Origin: Exophiala sp. HKRS030 | Lineage: Eukaryota > Ascomycota > Eurotiomycetes > Chaetothyriales > Herpotrichiellaceae | NCBI GenBank assembly: GCA_023897205.1 | Contig: JAHWDD010000004.1 | Span: 186,001 to 250,000, forward strand | DNA: 64,000 bases | Reading direction: 5' to 3' | Made by a program: the position numbers and the translations under genes | Part shown: piece after piece, positions 36,366-48,300 of the stretch | Layout: each line of letters begins with the position of its first letter | Position numbering within the stretch: the stretch's first letter is position 1 | Notes under the pieces: generated by a model | Told to the model about the DNA's origin: nothing | What the model saw: the letters and a program-made list of their open reading frames with translations, nothing else | Databases searched by the model: none

Positions 36366-37274
36366 ATGGAGGATCTACTGGCGAGGCATCGCAAGGAAAA
36401 ACGTGACTTGCAGTCCCGAATTACCCAGAAAAAGAAGAACGCCACTAAAAAGACTAGGAAGGGCGTCAACGATGAGTGCGAGCGGTTAGAACGAGAACTC
36501 GAGGACACCCAAAAAGCAGAAATCGAAGCCTTGCAACCTGCACAACCGGCTCTGGTGGAAGATGACATGCAGAATCTGACAATCTCAGACGACGCTGAAC
36601 CCAACACGGAGACCATTTCTTCCCAGACTGACGGACTACCATCAGTATCCAACCCAGAAGAAGATACTGTCAGAGATCCATCTGAGCCAACACAAGCACG
36701 GTCGAAGAAGCCCAATCGACAAAAGGCAAGATTGGCTCGACGAGCGGCTGAACAAGAAGCTGAGATTGCCGCGGCGGCGGAAGAAGCTGCGGCATTGCCG
36801 GATCGTCGAGAGCAGGAGCTGTCGGCAATGAAGAAGCACATGAAGGATCTGAACCTGGAAGAGACTCTGATTCGACCAGATGGTCATTGCCTGTTCTCAG
36901 CATGTGCATATGGTATGCCACCTGAGATAGTGTCCACACTGGGGCCTAAGGAGCAACAATACCAGAAGGTAAGATCTGCCGCGGCACAATTCATGGCATC
37001 ACACCCCGATGACTTCTCTCCTTTCTTGGATGAGTCTCTCGAGGCATATGTGAAGAAGATCAACGATACCGCCGAGTGGGGTGGACAGTTAGAGCTGCAG
37101 GCGATTGCCCGATCCTACAACATTGATATCAAAGTGCTTCAAGCGGACGGTCGAGTTGAAACGGTTCCATCTGATGTTGACGGAGAACATGATACCATAT
37201 GGCTGGCTTACTATCGACACAGTTTCGGTCTAGGTGAACACTATAATGCTCTGAGGGCGGTCATCAAAACCTGA
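36366..37274 (+). CDS. otu2: OTU-domain deubiquitinase, Otu2/OTUD6 type
   Basis: Cysteine protease that removes ubiquitin; the Otu2/OTUD6 branch acts on ribosomal proteins and translation. Single exon, 302 residues, no frame break. The first 130 residues are charged and probably coiled (MEDLLARHRKEKRDLQSRI, then KKNATKKTRKGVNDECERL), a hallmark of this branch. An Ala/Glu-rich helix follows (residues about 118-150). The OTU domain runs from about 165: RPDGHCLFSACAYG carries Asp172 and the nucleophile Cys175, and LGEHYNAL carries the catalytic His292 near the C-terminus. I start at the ATG at 36366, the first in-frame ATG and the one that gives the family N-terminus. Confidence 0.93.
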   Translation: MEDLLARHRKEKRDLQSRITQKKKNATKKTRKGVNDECERLERELEDTQKAEIEALQPAQPALVEDDMQNLTISDDAEPNTETISSQTDGLPSVSNPEEDTVRDPSEPTQARSKKPNRQKARLARRAAEQEAEIAAAAEEAAALPDRREQELSAMKKHMKDLNLEETLIRPDGHCLFSACAYGMPPEIVSTLGPKEQQYQKVRSAAAQFMASHPDDFSPFLDESLEAYVKKINDTAEWGGQLELQAIARSYNIDIKVLQADGRVETVPSDVDGEHDTIWLAYYRHSFGLGEHYNALRAVIKT

Positions 37275-37318
37275 AGATGATTGATTGGTTTGAACGAAAG
37301 CTATTGGCATATGTCTGT

Positions 37319-38265
37319 CTAGTGATGCCTCCAAATGGCGATATTGTCCACGACATTACCGTTTTCATCCTTGCCCACCTTATGGGTGTCGTTGGGATGA
37401 AAATGAGCCACTCTTTCAAGAGCACCAGGACTGTCGGGTGCTAACGGGTTAGTTTTGACATTGCCCTCAGCATCATACTTGATCTCTTTGCCAGGATGAC
37501 TGAGATGCTCTCGGTAGGCAATTGAAGGAGAAGCCCATGGTGGGCCACCTGCTGTCGTCGATTTGGTGGTTGGAAATTCCAAGCATATCAGGTTGGCAAG
37601 AGGGGTTGGACGCAATAATTCAGACATGCGCTTCGCCCAGGCTGGACGCATGGATGGCTGCATGGCACAGAAGAACTGTACAACAATCAATAGTGTCCTG
37701 CTGAGGATAGCAAGCAAGAAAAGGAAAGAACAGAAGAACTTACGGTGTAATCATAGATGAGATCGAATTTGCCATCTGCACCCACGCCAGCATCCTGCAA
37801 CCAATCATCCTTGTAAAAATCCCCATGAACAAATCTACGAGTGCCTCTTCCAATCTTGTCATCCCTGACAGGATACTCGGCAGCATGGTCCCGAGCATAA
37901 TCTTCTGCAGCCTTGACAGCCTGTTCTGCATACTCGAGCCCGACCGCATCATAACCGAAGCTCTCGAGTAGCAAGACATCAACACCACGACCGCATCCCG
38001 GCACCAAAGCCTTCTTCCGTCGCGGCTTCCCGTCTTCGTCGTCAACCACCGCACGTCCTACCACGAGTGCGTGGTCAGTGAGTGTCTCAGCCAGGGCAGG
38101 CGACGGAGCCAAGCGATCCCAGGGTAAGAAATCGCCTTGCTCCCACAGCTTGGCCCATCCCGTGCCGTAGTCGTTGCCTTGATAATTACTGAAATGCCGC
38201 TTCAGCTCGGCGCGGGCTTGGTCGAGGGGCAGATCCTTGAGTCGTGAGTTAGTTGCCTCCGACAT
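37319..38265 (-). CDS. TPMT-family S-adenosylmethionine methyltransferase
   Basis: Class I SAM-dependent methyltransferase of the thiopurine/thiol methyltransferase family; plant and fungal relatives methylate thiols or halides. Exons (minus): 37744-38265 and 37319-37675 (68-nt intron), 292 residues. Signs are WAKLWEQGDFLPWDRLAPSP, the SAM-binding ALVPGCGRGVDVLLLESFG, VGLEYAEQAVKAA, then FDLIYDYTFFCAMQP and RPAWAKRMSELL across the splice, with the closing PNDTHKVGKDE. The start at 38265 (MSEATNSRL) gives the family length. The same frame stays open upstream to an ATG at 38445, adding 60 residues rich in Arg, Ser and Ala without acids, which could be a mitochondrial presequence. Confidence 0.9.
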
Positions 38266-40084
38266 GGCTATAACGGGTTGTACACCTCTCCAGCGGTACT
38301 GGTTCAGTGGGTGAGTTGAAAACGGTGCTGGATGGAGATTCGATGATGTGCTACTGCGTGCTCTTGCCGGCTGGGCGGAACGGGTTCTCGCAGTATGACT
38401 GATTCGAAGTATGAAGCTACTGTGGGCAGAGACCATGAACAGCAATTTGCAAAAGACGTTTGACTGCAGATGGCTTGAAATATGCTAGCAGTAAATAACG
38501 AGGGCGAATATCATGATGAATAAACCTTTGACTTCCGGCTTACTTAGCTACCTGTGTTTTACCTGATTGTTTAGTAAATTGCCTTTGCAGTTGAGGCGTG
38601 GACTGCGGGCCCTCGGCAGATGCGCCTCTTCCGTGTCGAGGATTGAAGGCCAAAGCCTGACTGATTCTATCAACAGGACACACAACGCTGACTTTTTGGT
38701 GAGATGAACATCGTGTAGTACGATGAAAATATATAGCGCACAAGGCTCTGAAGAATCAGGCTAGACATCACCATTGTCTACGATGTACCCTGTCTGGACT
38801 TGGTATCTGGCCTTATGTGGCTGACTTGGGTCACCGTCTTGCGCCATATTGCGCCACTCAGGCGCCCGCCACACACGGCATACTTTATCTGGGTACATAC
38901 GAAGTAATAGGATAGGGTTGTACTACAGGTCAGATTTATCAGGAGCGCACCTGCATGTTTGAATTCTAGTTAGTTACTATCTCAAATATGTAAATATCTT
39001 AGGTATCTCGAGAACACTGCCTGATGAATAATGAGCAGTGCCAGCCTTTAATACTCTTTTACAGCAACTAGTGAAACGCACACCGTCACAGGCAGGGCAA
39101 GTCACGGGGCACAGGCAAGTTGCAGGCAGGTAGTGGCAGGTGCACTGATGGTTGAATCGTACCTTCCCATTCCGACCCCCCAGAGCCTCGGCATCTTCCC
39201 AATTCATCGTCTCCAACTTTTTTTCAATTTTGACCACATCTCCTCTCTCGAGTCTTGCAACAGTCTCATTTCGTTTTGGCGCCTACGACCCATGACCTAC
39301 GAGCAACCGCAGTCCATGAGCACGTTGCCGGCACCAATTACCGAAAACAAGCTTCTGATTCCTATTATCGCTCACTCTAAACCCGAAGAACCCAGTGCCT
39401 GGACCAAGTTTTGACCCTTACTACACCACGCCTGGACCATGGATAGATGGCCCGAAGATATCCATCTGCGACAACCTTCCATATAGGTATCTCTGGACCT
39501 CGTCGTATCTAAATCCATGCTACATCAAGCCATGTGGCGAGCAACATCTGTCTGCAAAGTACCGTCTGTTGCGTGCCTTTCCTCTCAGTGCAACATGAAG
39601 GAGACCGCAGTTAGCACCAACCATTCTTGTTCCAGAGTCTTGCACCGATGGAAGAAAGTCTACTCCAATGAGGCACGCCCTTGCGGCAAAGCGGCACAGG
39701 CGGGCGATCCAGCTTTATGATGTACATGAATAACCCCGCCACTTCTTCCGTCATCATTGGCTGTTTGGCCTCTCCGTGCCTCTCCAACAACAGACTTCTT
39801 GTAAAGTTCGGAATCTCCATGTTACAACCATTCCGTTCAAGTACCGACGTCTTGCCCCAGTATCCACATTGAGTAGAAATATTCACGACCGTTGTAAACC
39901 ATGCGGTCTACCGTTTCTCAGTCTTCCTTTCCTCGATATCATATATCCTGTACTTCCTTTCCTGCCCTCTTGTCGTCGCATCTGTCCCCGGACCCTGATT
40001 AAGTGATGGTTCGAGTCTGGGATAACCTGTTTGTTTCCACTGGCTCATACCTCTCCTTGAGAGCATCAACATCAAAAGTTGCAG
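38266..40084. other. Divergent intergenic region, methyltransferase and drug transporter
   Basis: About 1.8 kb with no gene I can support. Several short open stretches are present (for example 39395-39598), but none shows a domain, splice continuity or conserved composition. It likely includes the leaders of both neighbours. Confidence 0.5.
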
Positions 40085-42216
40085 ATGGCTCATGAAAGTC
40101 GTGAGAAGCCTTTGTTGGACGCACAAGACATACCAGACACTCCCGACACTTCAGACACCATCTATGGCTCAGCAGCTTTTGACCACAAGCATGGGGAGCC
40201 GGAGGAGGACTTTAGAAAGGAAGAAAAACACGTTGGAGACGACCATGGTTCTATACACACGACCGGATCAGTACATTCGACGATAGCCGACCATGAAGAC
40301 TTGGAGAATGCCAATGACATCTTACGGAGGACATATACACCGAAAAACCCGATGGTGGTGGTGCCGAGGTCGCAACGTCGAGGCCTCTTTGCACGTTTCT
40401 CTTTGGTCGCTGAAATCACCAATCCTTATGATTATAGCGATAAGACAAAATGGTTCATCACGTTCATTGTCTCAGTCGCTGGCGCCGCTGCCCCTGTTGG
40501 AAGTGCCATTCTGCTACGTACGTTTGCTCTATCCTTGGTTGGGCTTCTCTGAATCATTGGAAAAAATGACCCTTAGAGACATGGATGATCTGTTTACATA
40601 GCTAACACGCTGAATCTAGCGGCTTTGACTCAAGTGGAACGGGGTTTGAATACCACTCCGGCCGTTTCCAACATGGCGGTAGCGCTGTACATGTTATCCA
40701 TGGCCATATTTCCACTGTGGTGGTCCGCGTTTTCCGAGACATCTGGGCGACGAACCATATACTTGACATCCTTTGCACTATTTGTGGTATTCTCGGTCCT
40801 CAGCGCCTTGTCTCACACTATTTCAATGCTCATAGTCATGAGAATGTTGGCAGGGGGTGCGGCAGCGTCTGTGCAAGCAGTCGGAGCTGGAACGATTGCT
40901 GATATTTGGGAAAGTCGAGAGCGTGGAAGGGCCATGGGTGTCTTCTACCTCGGGCCACTATGTGGTCCTCTTCTGGCACCCATCATTGGAGGCATTCTTG
41001 CACAAAGTTGGGGCTGGAGATCGACTCAGTGGGCACTCGGCATTTATGCTTGTAAGTGAATCTGTTTGGTTCTTGCCTTCGGCGATTTCCTGTTTGATCG
41101 CCGGGGTTTTGCCGCATCAACTAACGTTCCTTCTCCTTCTCTGATGGTATAGTGCTCACTCTGATCTTCATCTTCTTCGCCTTGCCGGAAACGTTGGGAG
41201 CTAGGAAAGATGTGGCTGTGACGGCCGAGGTTGAGGCCGAGGTGGAGACGTCATCTCGGTCAGGTCACAGTGATGGCACAGTTCGGCCGCAGTTGAGTCG
41301 AAGCACGACTCGTGAGCGGGCACAACAACGGTCCAAGAAATATCTCAAGGTATTGAGAATGTTCTTGATCGACCCACTAAGCGTGATCCTGTACTTACGG
41401 TTCATGCCGGTTCTTCTAACGGTGTACTATTCGGCGGTGACATTTGGTTCCTTGTACGTGCTCAACATCAGCATCCAATACACGTTTGAGAGGCAGCCTT
41501 ATGAATTTGAGACTATCATCATTGGATTGTTGTACATCCCCAACTCGGTTGGGTACCTGCTTGCCAGTTTACTTGGCGGACGGTGGATGGACAGCATCAT
41601 GAAGCGAGAGGCGTTGAAGGCTAACCGAGTCAACGAACATGGCAAGTTGATTTTTCATCCCGAAGATCGTATGCAGGAGAATGCTTGGCTTGGGGCTATG
41701 ATATACCCTGCCGCTCTGATATGGTATGGATGGACGGTGGAAAATGGGGTTTTTTGGGTCGCACCTGTGAGTCACCTTCTATCTCCTCACTTGTCTTTAT
41801 TTAGAATCATGGTCCAAAAGGACGTTGGGTTTGGAGATGTTTGTGTGAAGAAAGGGACAATACATGACGCGAATGCAATCCCCTCGGTCTCGTGACTGAC
41901 ACGTGGTTTTTTTCTACAGATGGTGGCGAATTTCTTCTATGGCGTCGGTTCGATGCTGATCTTTGCCATGGCCACGACGATGCTTACGGAGTTCATGCCG
42001 CGGCGGTCGTCGTCGGGCGTTGCGCTGAACAATCTCTGTCGAAACATCTTTTCATGCGTTGGCGGTATCGTTGGAGCGCCGGTGATTGCGGCAATTGGCA
42101 ATGGCTGGCTGTTTACGATTTTGGGCATTTGGGCGTTTTCCAGTGCCGCCGTGATTTGGGCCATGAAACGATTCGGGCCCACGTGGCGAGAGAAGATGGA
42201 CCGTGAACTGGATTGA
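40085..42216 (+). CDS. DHA1-type MFS multidrug transporter
   Basis: Plasma-membrane drug/H+ antiporter of the 12-helix DHA1 family (Qdr/Flu1/Mdr1 style). Exons are 40085-40517, 40620-41051, 41153-41766 and 41920-42216, introns 101-153 nt, 591 residues, no frame break. A long acidic cytoplasmic head (about 120 residues) precedes the first helix KWFITFIVSVAGAAAPVGSA. Family marks are SETSGRRTIYLTSFALFVVFS (loop 2-3 motif A), RMLAGGAAASVQAVGAGTIAD (helix 4), GPLCGPLLAPIIGG (motif C, the antiporter motif in helix 5) and a charged central loop (residues about 310-350). Exon 4 holds the last helices from MVANFFYGVGSML to ELD. The substrate is not predictable. Confidence 0.93.
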
Positions 42217-45200
42217 TATTCTGGGATCCAGTCTAGGCCGTGAAGGCTAGAGGAGGATTTTGATAGGCCAAGACAGATTCGATTTCGGAAATGAGTAAAT
42301 GAATCTGAAAAAGAGAGAACCAATGAACAAGTAGAGAATTCTGTACCTGGATGCCAACGACGACGCGGAGGATTTCTGACTCATTCATGTTCTGGGAGTT
42401 TGGCGGGCAGGCAGCAGGATTCATCGCCGTCGTTATGGACTCTTGTCGTGCAAATTGCAGCTTGATCCACAAGGCTAGGCATGAGCATATCGACAGAGCC
42501 ACAGAGTCTTACCTACCTACCCTAGCTACCCAAACAGGTATTCTAATTTCTGGTTCCATCTGGCATATGGCCTCGCAGCAAAGAAATAGTTACCTGTAGT
42601 TTGGTACCCAATTTAGAACGTCCATCTCTGCACGCAGGACAATTCATGGAGCGTGGTGTTTGTTTCCTTCGCCACTGCCTGGCCTGACCTGACCTAACCT
42701 GTTCTGAATCTGCGTGCCTGTCTGATTCCTCACCTCGATCAATATCTATGTGGATACCTAGGTACAGTACCTAGGGTAGGCAAACAATTAGTACCCAACT
42801 TGGATAGCTGTCCAGCGACTCCAAACAAACACACTTGATCCACGCAGTTAGTCAGTTAGCAGAGACCAGGTAGCGAAGCTCGTCAGTCAACCAAGTCATG
42901 AGTCAAACAGCATTCATTGTTAGCCAGCCACCAAGCCCACTTGACCTCTTCAATCCAAAATAGTTTTCCTGGACTCGAGTTCCGCGTGCCCGCGGATGGC
43001 TCGCGTGCAGAAAGCGCGCAGGACAAGACTGGCCACGAGATAGAAGTGAGGCGGCCAGATGGTGAGGTGAGGAATGGCATGTTGGCGAATGGACGATGGG
43101 GATTCTGTGTGTGAGTTTGTGTGTTGATGTTGAGGGATGCCAAGACTTACTGTACCTAGCACCTACCTACCTACTTACTTAGGTAGTTAGGTAGTTAGCC
43201 ATATGTTAGTTAGTGGTCAGGTACCTGTGTAGTTGGGCCGAGGCGTCAGGTCTAACTAGGAGTGGCTGGGGGAGAGGGGGGCCACATGCCTATTGCGAGG
43301 TGCCTAGAGGCTTAAAAGTAGGTGCCTAAAGGGACTGTCAAATGGCTATGTCTGGAGTACCTGCGACGTAAACCTGCTTGACTGCTCGGTACCTGAATTC
43401 AAAGGGAGAGTCCGAGGGAGGCTCCGGGCCGGTCCGGACTCGACCTGGGAAGGGGCATGGATCTGGGAATGGTAGTTAGAGGGCCGGGGCAAGGTTGTGG
43501 TTGTGAATTGAAGCACATCTATTTTCACTATCTAGGCTCATTAGTTAGAGCAGACCAGACATAGTCCCGAGGCATACTCGTTGAATTGCCTAAGCCATAC
43601 CTAACTGTAAATTCTCAAGTACCTGTGTATCTGGGTACCTAGGTAAAGGTACCTCTCGACTAATGAATAACCCTACTCCGTATACAGAAACTGCGAGTTC
43701 AGAGGGAAGGAGCAAACGAGGAAAGCACTGTCATCTATGTTAACGAACTCACCAACTTAGTCACTAACTAGGTAGTTAGTTAACCAATTACTTGGACTTT
43801 TCCTACTCTTTTTTCTCCTGTTTTATTTTCTAATTGGATCTCTTTTTTCCACGACTTTCTTCTTTTAATTTTTCCAACCGTCGTCTGACTTGAAGCTCTC
43901 TAGCCTTTAATTGTCCTCTTTCAACACGTGCCATCTAGGAATTTCTCCGAGTCCCACGCCGTCGCCGTCGATGATGGATAGAAGATGGATCCAAGCCTGA
44001 CTTCTGGTCATCCGATGACATGTCGTTTTTTACCTCGCCCGTTCTTCTCCAGCCTCTGTCTGCAAAGACAAGGATGGTATTCATGACAAGACCCAAACCT
44101 CCACGTTGATGAACTACCCCGTGTCTTGCCACGAACTCGTCTTCAATAACATCCCCTGTCTCCTTGTCAAGCATCAGTCGGCAGTCCACTCAGATATCTC
44201 ACATCTCTCGCGTCGACGCTAGACCGACGCCAGCTCATGTCTTAGTTCTGTCCCTTGTGCATTCGACCTGCAGCATGACTCCTAACTAGTTGCTACAACT
44301 ACTGCTGCTCCGACTGCTGCTACTTTTCTTATCCTGTCAGTCTCATCTCAACCGACCACTGATGGCATGTTGGGCATCAGTCTAGATTCCACTTTCGCCT
44401 GTAATATTCCTCCAATCCACGTCGTCGACCATGCACATCTGGTCCACATCATTTGGTCTTCTTCGATTTACTCTTGCTTCCGGCTTTTCCCTGACCCACG
44501 CCAATGCACTCGACCCTTCAATCATGAATCGACTCCCACTGACTTTCCTGCAGTCAACATTTCAACATGCTCACCACTCACACACTGACCACATTTTCGC
44601 TTCATTTCCTTTCCTTGCTCATCGACGTCCTGCTCCTCTCTTCGCCTCTTCGCCTCTTCGCCTCTGCGCCATCCCCCGAACCCATCCTCGACTCAATATT
44701 CCCGCCATGCGTTGACGTGGCCCAATCAGAATCCTCCCTAATCTTCAATTGGTCGACTTCTGGATTGAATGGCTGATACCATGCTGCCTCAGCGGAATTC
44801 CTAACTTCATCTTCATGCAATGACCAGGCTCAACATGTCCAACCACCGCTGATTGCTCAAAGTTCATTCATCTCACCTGTCCAACACGACATTGCGCACA
44901 TGGCCGTCGTGACCTCTTCCTTTAAACGTTTTCCTACCATTCTTTTGTACCTTTCTTCTTTTGATATCTGCGTGCCGTGATCCTCCGACGACTCACACGA
45001 CGCAAACGACCCCTTCTACACAAAGTCACGTCATCTGTTTTGTTCTTTTTTCTTACCCTCCTCTCCGAACTCTCCGTCAGGGCTCGTAACATCCGCCCAA
45101 GCGTGACACAGCCCAGAAAGAACCCAGCATTTTGCCTCCTTCCAGGTTCCTCCACCATTCACATTCCATCAACACCCTCCTTTACCATCCCCAGTCCTTC

Positions 45201-45275
45201 TTCTCTACGTTGACAGGCCCATCTCGGCCATGGGCAAGAAGAATCGAAGAAAGAATAAAAGGACCTCGACATGGG
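42217..45275. other. Long gene-free interval before the repeat protein
   Basis: About 3 kb. No supported gene. 42740-43800 is rich in CTACCTAC/TAGGTAC-type words (for example 42755-42785, 43150-43210, 43620-43660). From about 43780 onward the plus strand is strongly C/T-rich up to the next start codon, consistent with a long promoter and leader. Open stretches at 43935-44189 and 44367-44820 have biased composition and no recognisable domain. Confidence 0.5.
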
Positions 45276-45373
45276 ATGAAGATGGCCAAAAATCATCCTC
45301 GTCACCCGCTGATGGCACAGCAGTATTACTATCCGTATGCACAGCTCCCAGTGTATCAATGGAGAACAGTTGA
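45230..45373 (+). other. Overlapping short ORF at the start of the repeat-protein gene
   Basis: An ATG at 45230 opens a 47-codon frame (MGKKNRRKNKRTSTWDEDGQ and so on) that overlaps the start of the larger frame and ends at TGA 45371-45373. Its basic MGKKNRRKNKR start looks protein-like. Either it is an overlapping upstream ORF that limits translation, or the true N-terminus of the large protein is here and a splice or sequence error separates the two. Confidence 0.4.
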
Positions 45374-48300
45374 TCCAATTACCCTGCAATTCTCTTCTCA
45401 CCCTATAATACCACCTGAACGAATCTATCCCCCTTACCTGTATGCTGACCAACATTACAAGTCCGATCATTCCTCGGCACGCCCTGTGAACCACCAGAAC
45501 CCTGTGCATACTAGTCCTCAAGACGAATATCAGGACGATATGGAAGGTATGATTGATAATTGTACATGTCCACGGACTCAAATCATTGACCCTTGCCTAG
45601 ATATCGTCACTGTCGACGACGACAAGGCCCCTGACGAGGCACAAGTTGAAGAGTCCAAAGACGAAAAGGCTGAAGGTCAGCCAGTATCAGCCGAAGACGG
45701 CGACACAGAGGATTCCAAAGGTGTGTTTTGTCTTTTCTCGAAGCATTCTACAGTCGGCTCAAGTTTGTTAGCACCCGAGGCCACAGAGTCGCCTCCAAAC
45801 AATGATTCCGGCTCAGGAGGAGACGCCGAACCCGAAAATAAAGATGTTCCGGAGCCTTCGGAAGACAAGCCCGATGCTGGTGACTCTCCGGAAGCAGAGA
45901 ACACCCCGGAACAAAGCTCAGAGCCGGAACCAGCCGCGTCAACTGAGGCTGAGGACAAGCAAGATCAGGACAACAAACCATCCGATCCAGAAACTATAGT
46001 AGAAACAGTGGAGAAATTACAATCAGAGGATGCTTCACCGGACGAGATTGCCACTGTTCTGGAAAAGGGAATGTCTGAAGCTGGAGCTGGTCCAGACGCC
46101 GATGTACCTTCCGGCGAGGAGGGCGACAAAGAAGCCTCAGAGTCAACAGAGGATCCTAAATCTACAGAAGCTTCAGGAGGGGGCGATACAGCCGAGGCTC
46201 CTGATCAAGACACAGAGCCTCCAACAGAAGCTGCGGCAGAAGAGACAGCCGACAAAAACGAAACCGAAGAACCCGTAGTCAAAGAAGACGAGCCTGCCGC
46301 AGAATCCAGCCCACCAGCTGACGATGAGCCCTCGGCACAGGCCGAAGAACAAGTCGACAAAAGTAGCAACGATGACGCTGCAGATAAGGTGGAAGATGGC
46401 GATTCCAAAGACGATGCCGAAGCCAAAAATGAAGGCGAGGGTGAGTCAGCCGATGCTGTCGAATCCAAAGACGTTGAAAGCGATGAGGCAAAGGAAGAAG
46501 CACCATCAGAGGAAACACCATCAGGGGACGGAAAACCAGCTGAAGAGAGCGCTTCTAGCGATGACGCTGAAGCTGATCCAGCTCCAGAGCCAGAAAAGGA
46601 ACCAACAGAAGCGGAATCTGCAGAACCTGCCCAGGAGCCTGCAGAAGGGAATGCTGCAGAATCGGCAAATGAATCAGCAGAAGAAACTGCCGCAGAGCCA
46701 GCAAAAGAAGCACCAGCAGAAGAAACTGCCGCAGAGCCAGCAAAAGAAGCACCAGCAGAAGAAGACACAGAGGCGGCAAAGGACACGGCAGAAGGGGATA
46801 CTGCGGAATCAGCTTCTGCTGAGGAACAGTCTACAGAAACCGCCGTAAATGACGAAAATGCCGCTGAAGGAGATACAGCAGCCGAAACACCACAGGATGA
46901 AGGAGTAGCCGCCGGTGATGCAGAGTCTGAAGAAACGCCTGCTGCTTTATCACCTCCAGAGGAGGCCGAAAAGGCCGCAGAAGTGGTCGAAGCACCCGAA
47001 ACAAGCGCCGACACCGCTGGGGACGCAGAGACACCTACGGTGGAGGAAGAAGAAACCCCTGCCGATGTGGAGAAAGCTACTGAAGATGAAGCAGCTGCTC
47101 CTACAACCGAAGAAGCCGCTGTCACAGAGCCCACTGATGCCGCCGACGATGCAACTGCTACAAACGACGATACGCCGTCAGGCGACAACGAAGATAAAGA
47201 AGCTTCGGTGACAGAAGAGGCAGCAGAAGCAGAAACAGCAACAGAAGAGGGTGCAACAGAGGAAGCAGCAACTTCGGCGGAGGAAGCCCCACCTGCGCCA
47301 GCAGACCCCTCTGCCACAGAAGAACCTGCAACAACCGCAGACGTTGAGGATCCTACCCCTACAGAAGAAGAAGCAGCCGCTCCAGAAGAGCCTCCAGCAG
47401 AGGAAGCTGCTACGACAGAGGAAGCTGCTACGACAGAGGAAGCTGCTACGACAGAGGAAGCTGCTACGACAGAGGAAGCTGCTACGACAGAGGAAGCTGC
47501 TACGACAGAGGAAGCTGCTACGACAGAGGAAGCTCCTGCAGCAGAGGAAGCTCCTGCAGCAGAGGAAGCTCCTGTCACGGAGGAAGCTCCTGCAGCAGAA
47601 GAGGCTCCTGTCACGGAGGAAGTTCCTGCGACAGAGGAGGCCCCGGCTACAGAAGAGACTCCTGCCGCGGAGGAGGCTCCCCCAGCAGAAGAAACCCCGG
47701 CTACCGAGGAGGCTCCAGCGGCAGAGGAGGCCCCAGCTACAGAAGAGGCTCCAGCGGCAGATGAGGCCCCTGCTCCAGAAGAGACTCCTGCAACAGAAGA
47801 GGCTCCTATTACCGAGGATGCCCAAGCAGCAGAGGAAGTTCCAGCGACAGAGGAAACGAAGGACGTTCCCACCGAAGAAGCAACCCTAGATTTGCAAGAT
47901 ATTGTGCCCCTTGCTGCAGCTGCAGTAGTTGGAGTAGCCGCAGCGTCAGCAATACCCAAGGAGAAAAAGAGGCATCGTCGAAAATACAGCGAGACTCGTG
48001 AGCACCGGCCCAAAGATCTTTTCCACGGGCATGCGTCTAGGTTAGAGCGACCAAAGGACAAAACGGGGCTTTTTGAGAGCGCTATTGGTCGACAAGTATC
48101 TAAGGCGAGGGCTGAAGAACATCGGCGTCATGCGACAGAAGAATACAAGCAAAAGGAACAAGCTAGGAAGGAAAGGAAGGCGAAAAGAGAGGCCGAGGAG
48201 GCTGCGGCTCGGGAAGAACGTATCAAGCAACAAGAAGCTGCTGCAAAGGAGGAGAGACGGCGAATGCGCAAACTAGAGAAAGAGAAGCGAGAAAAGGCCG

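Noticed and set aside
36642..36939. Antisense frames in the OTU gene
   Set aside because: Shadows of a well-supported sense gene.
43935..44820. Several short frames before the repeat protein
   Set aside because: Composition is simple and pyrimidine-driven, with no domain or splice continuity; more likely leader or promoter sequence.
46205..48061. 618-codon open frame antisense to the repeat protein
   Set aside because: It encodes only Ser/Ala/Val-rich low-complexity sequence, which is the mirror of GAA/GCT-type codons on the sense strand. It has no independent domain.
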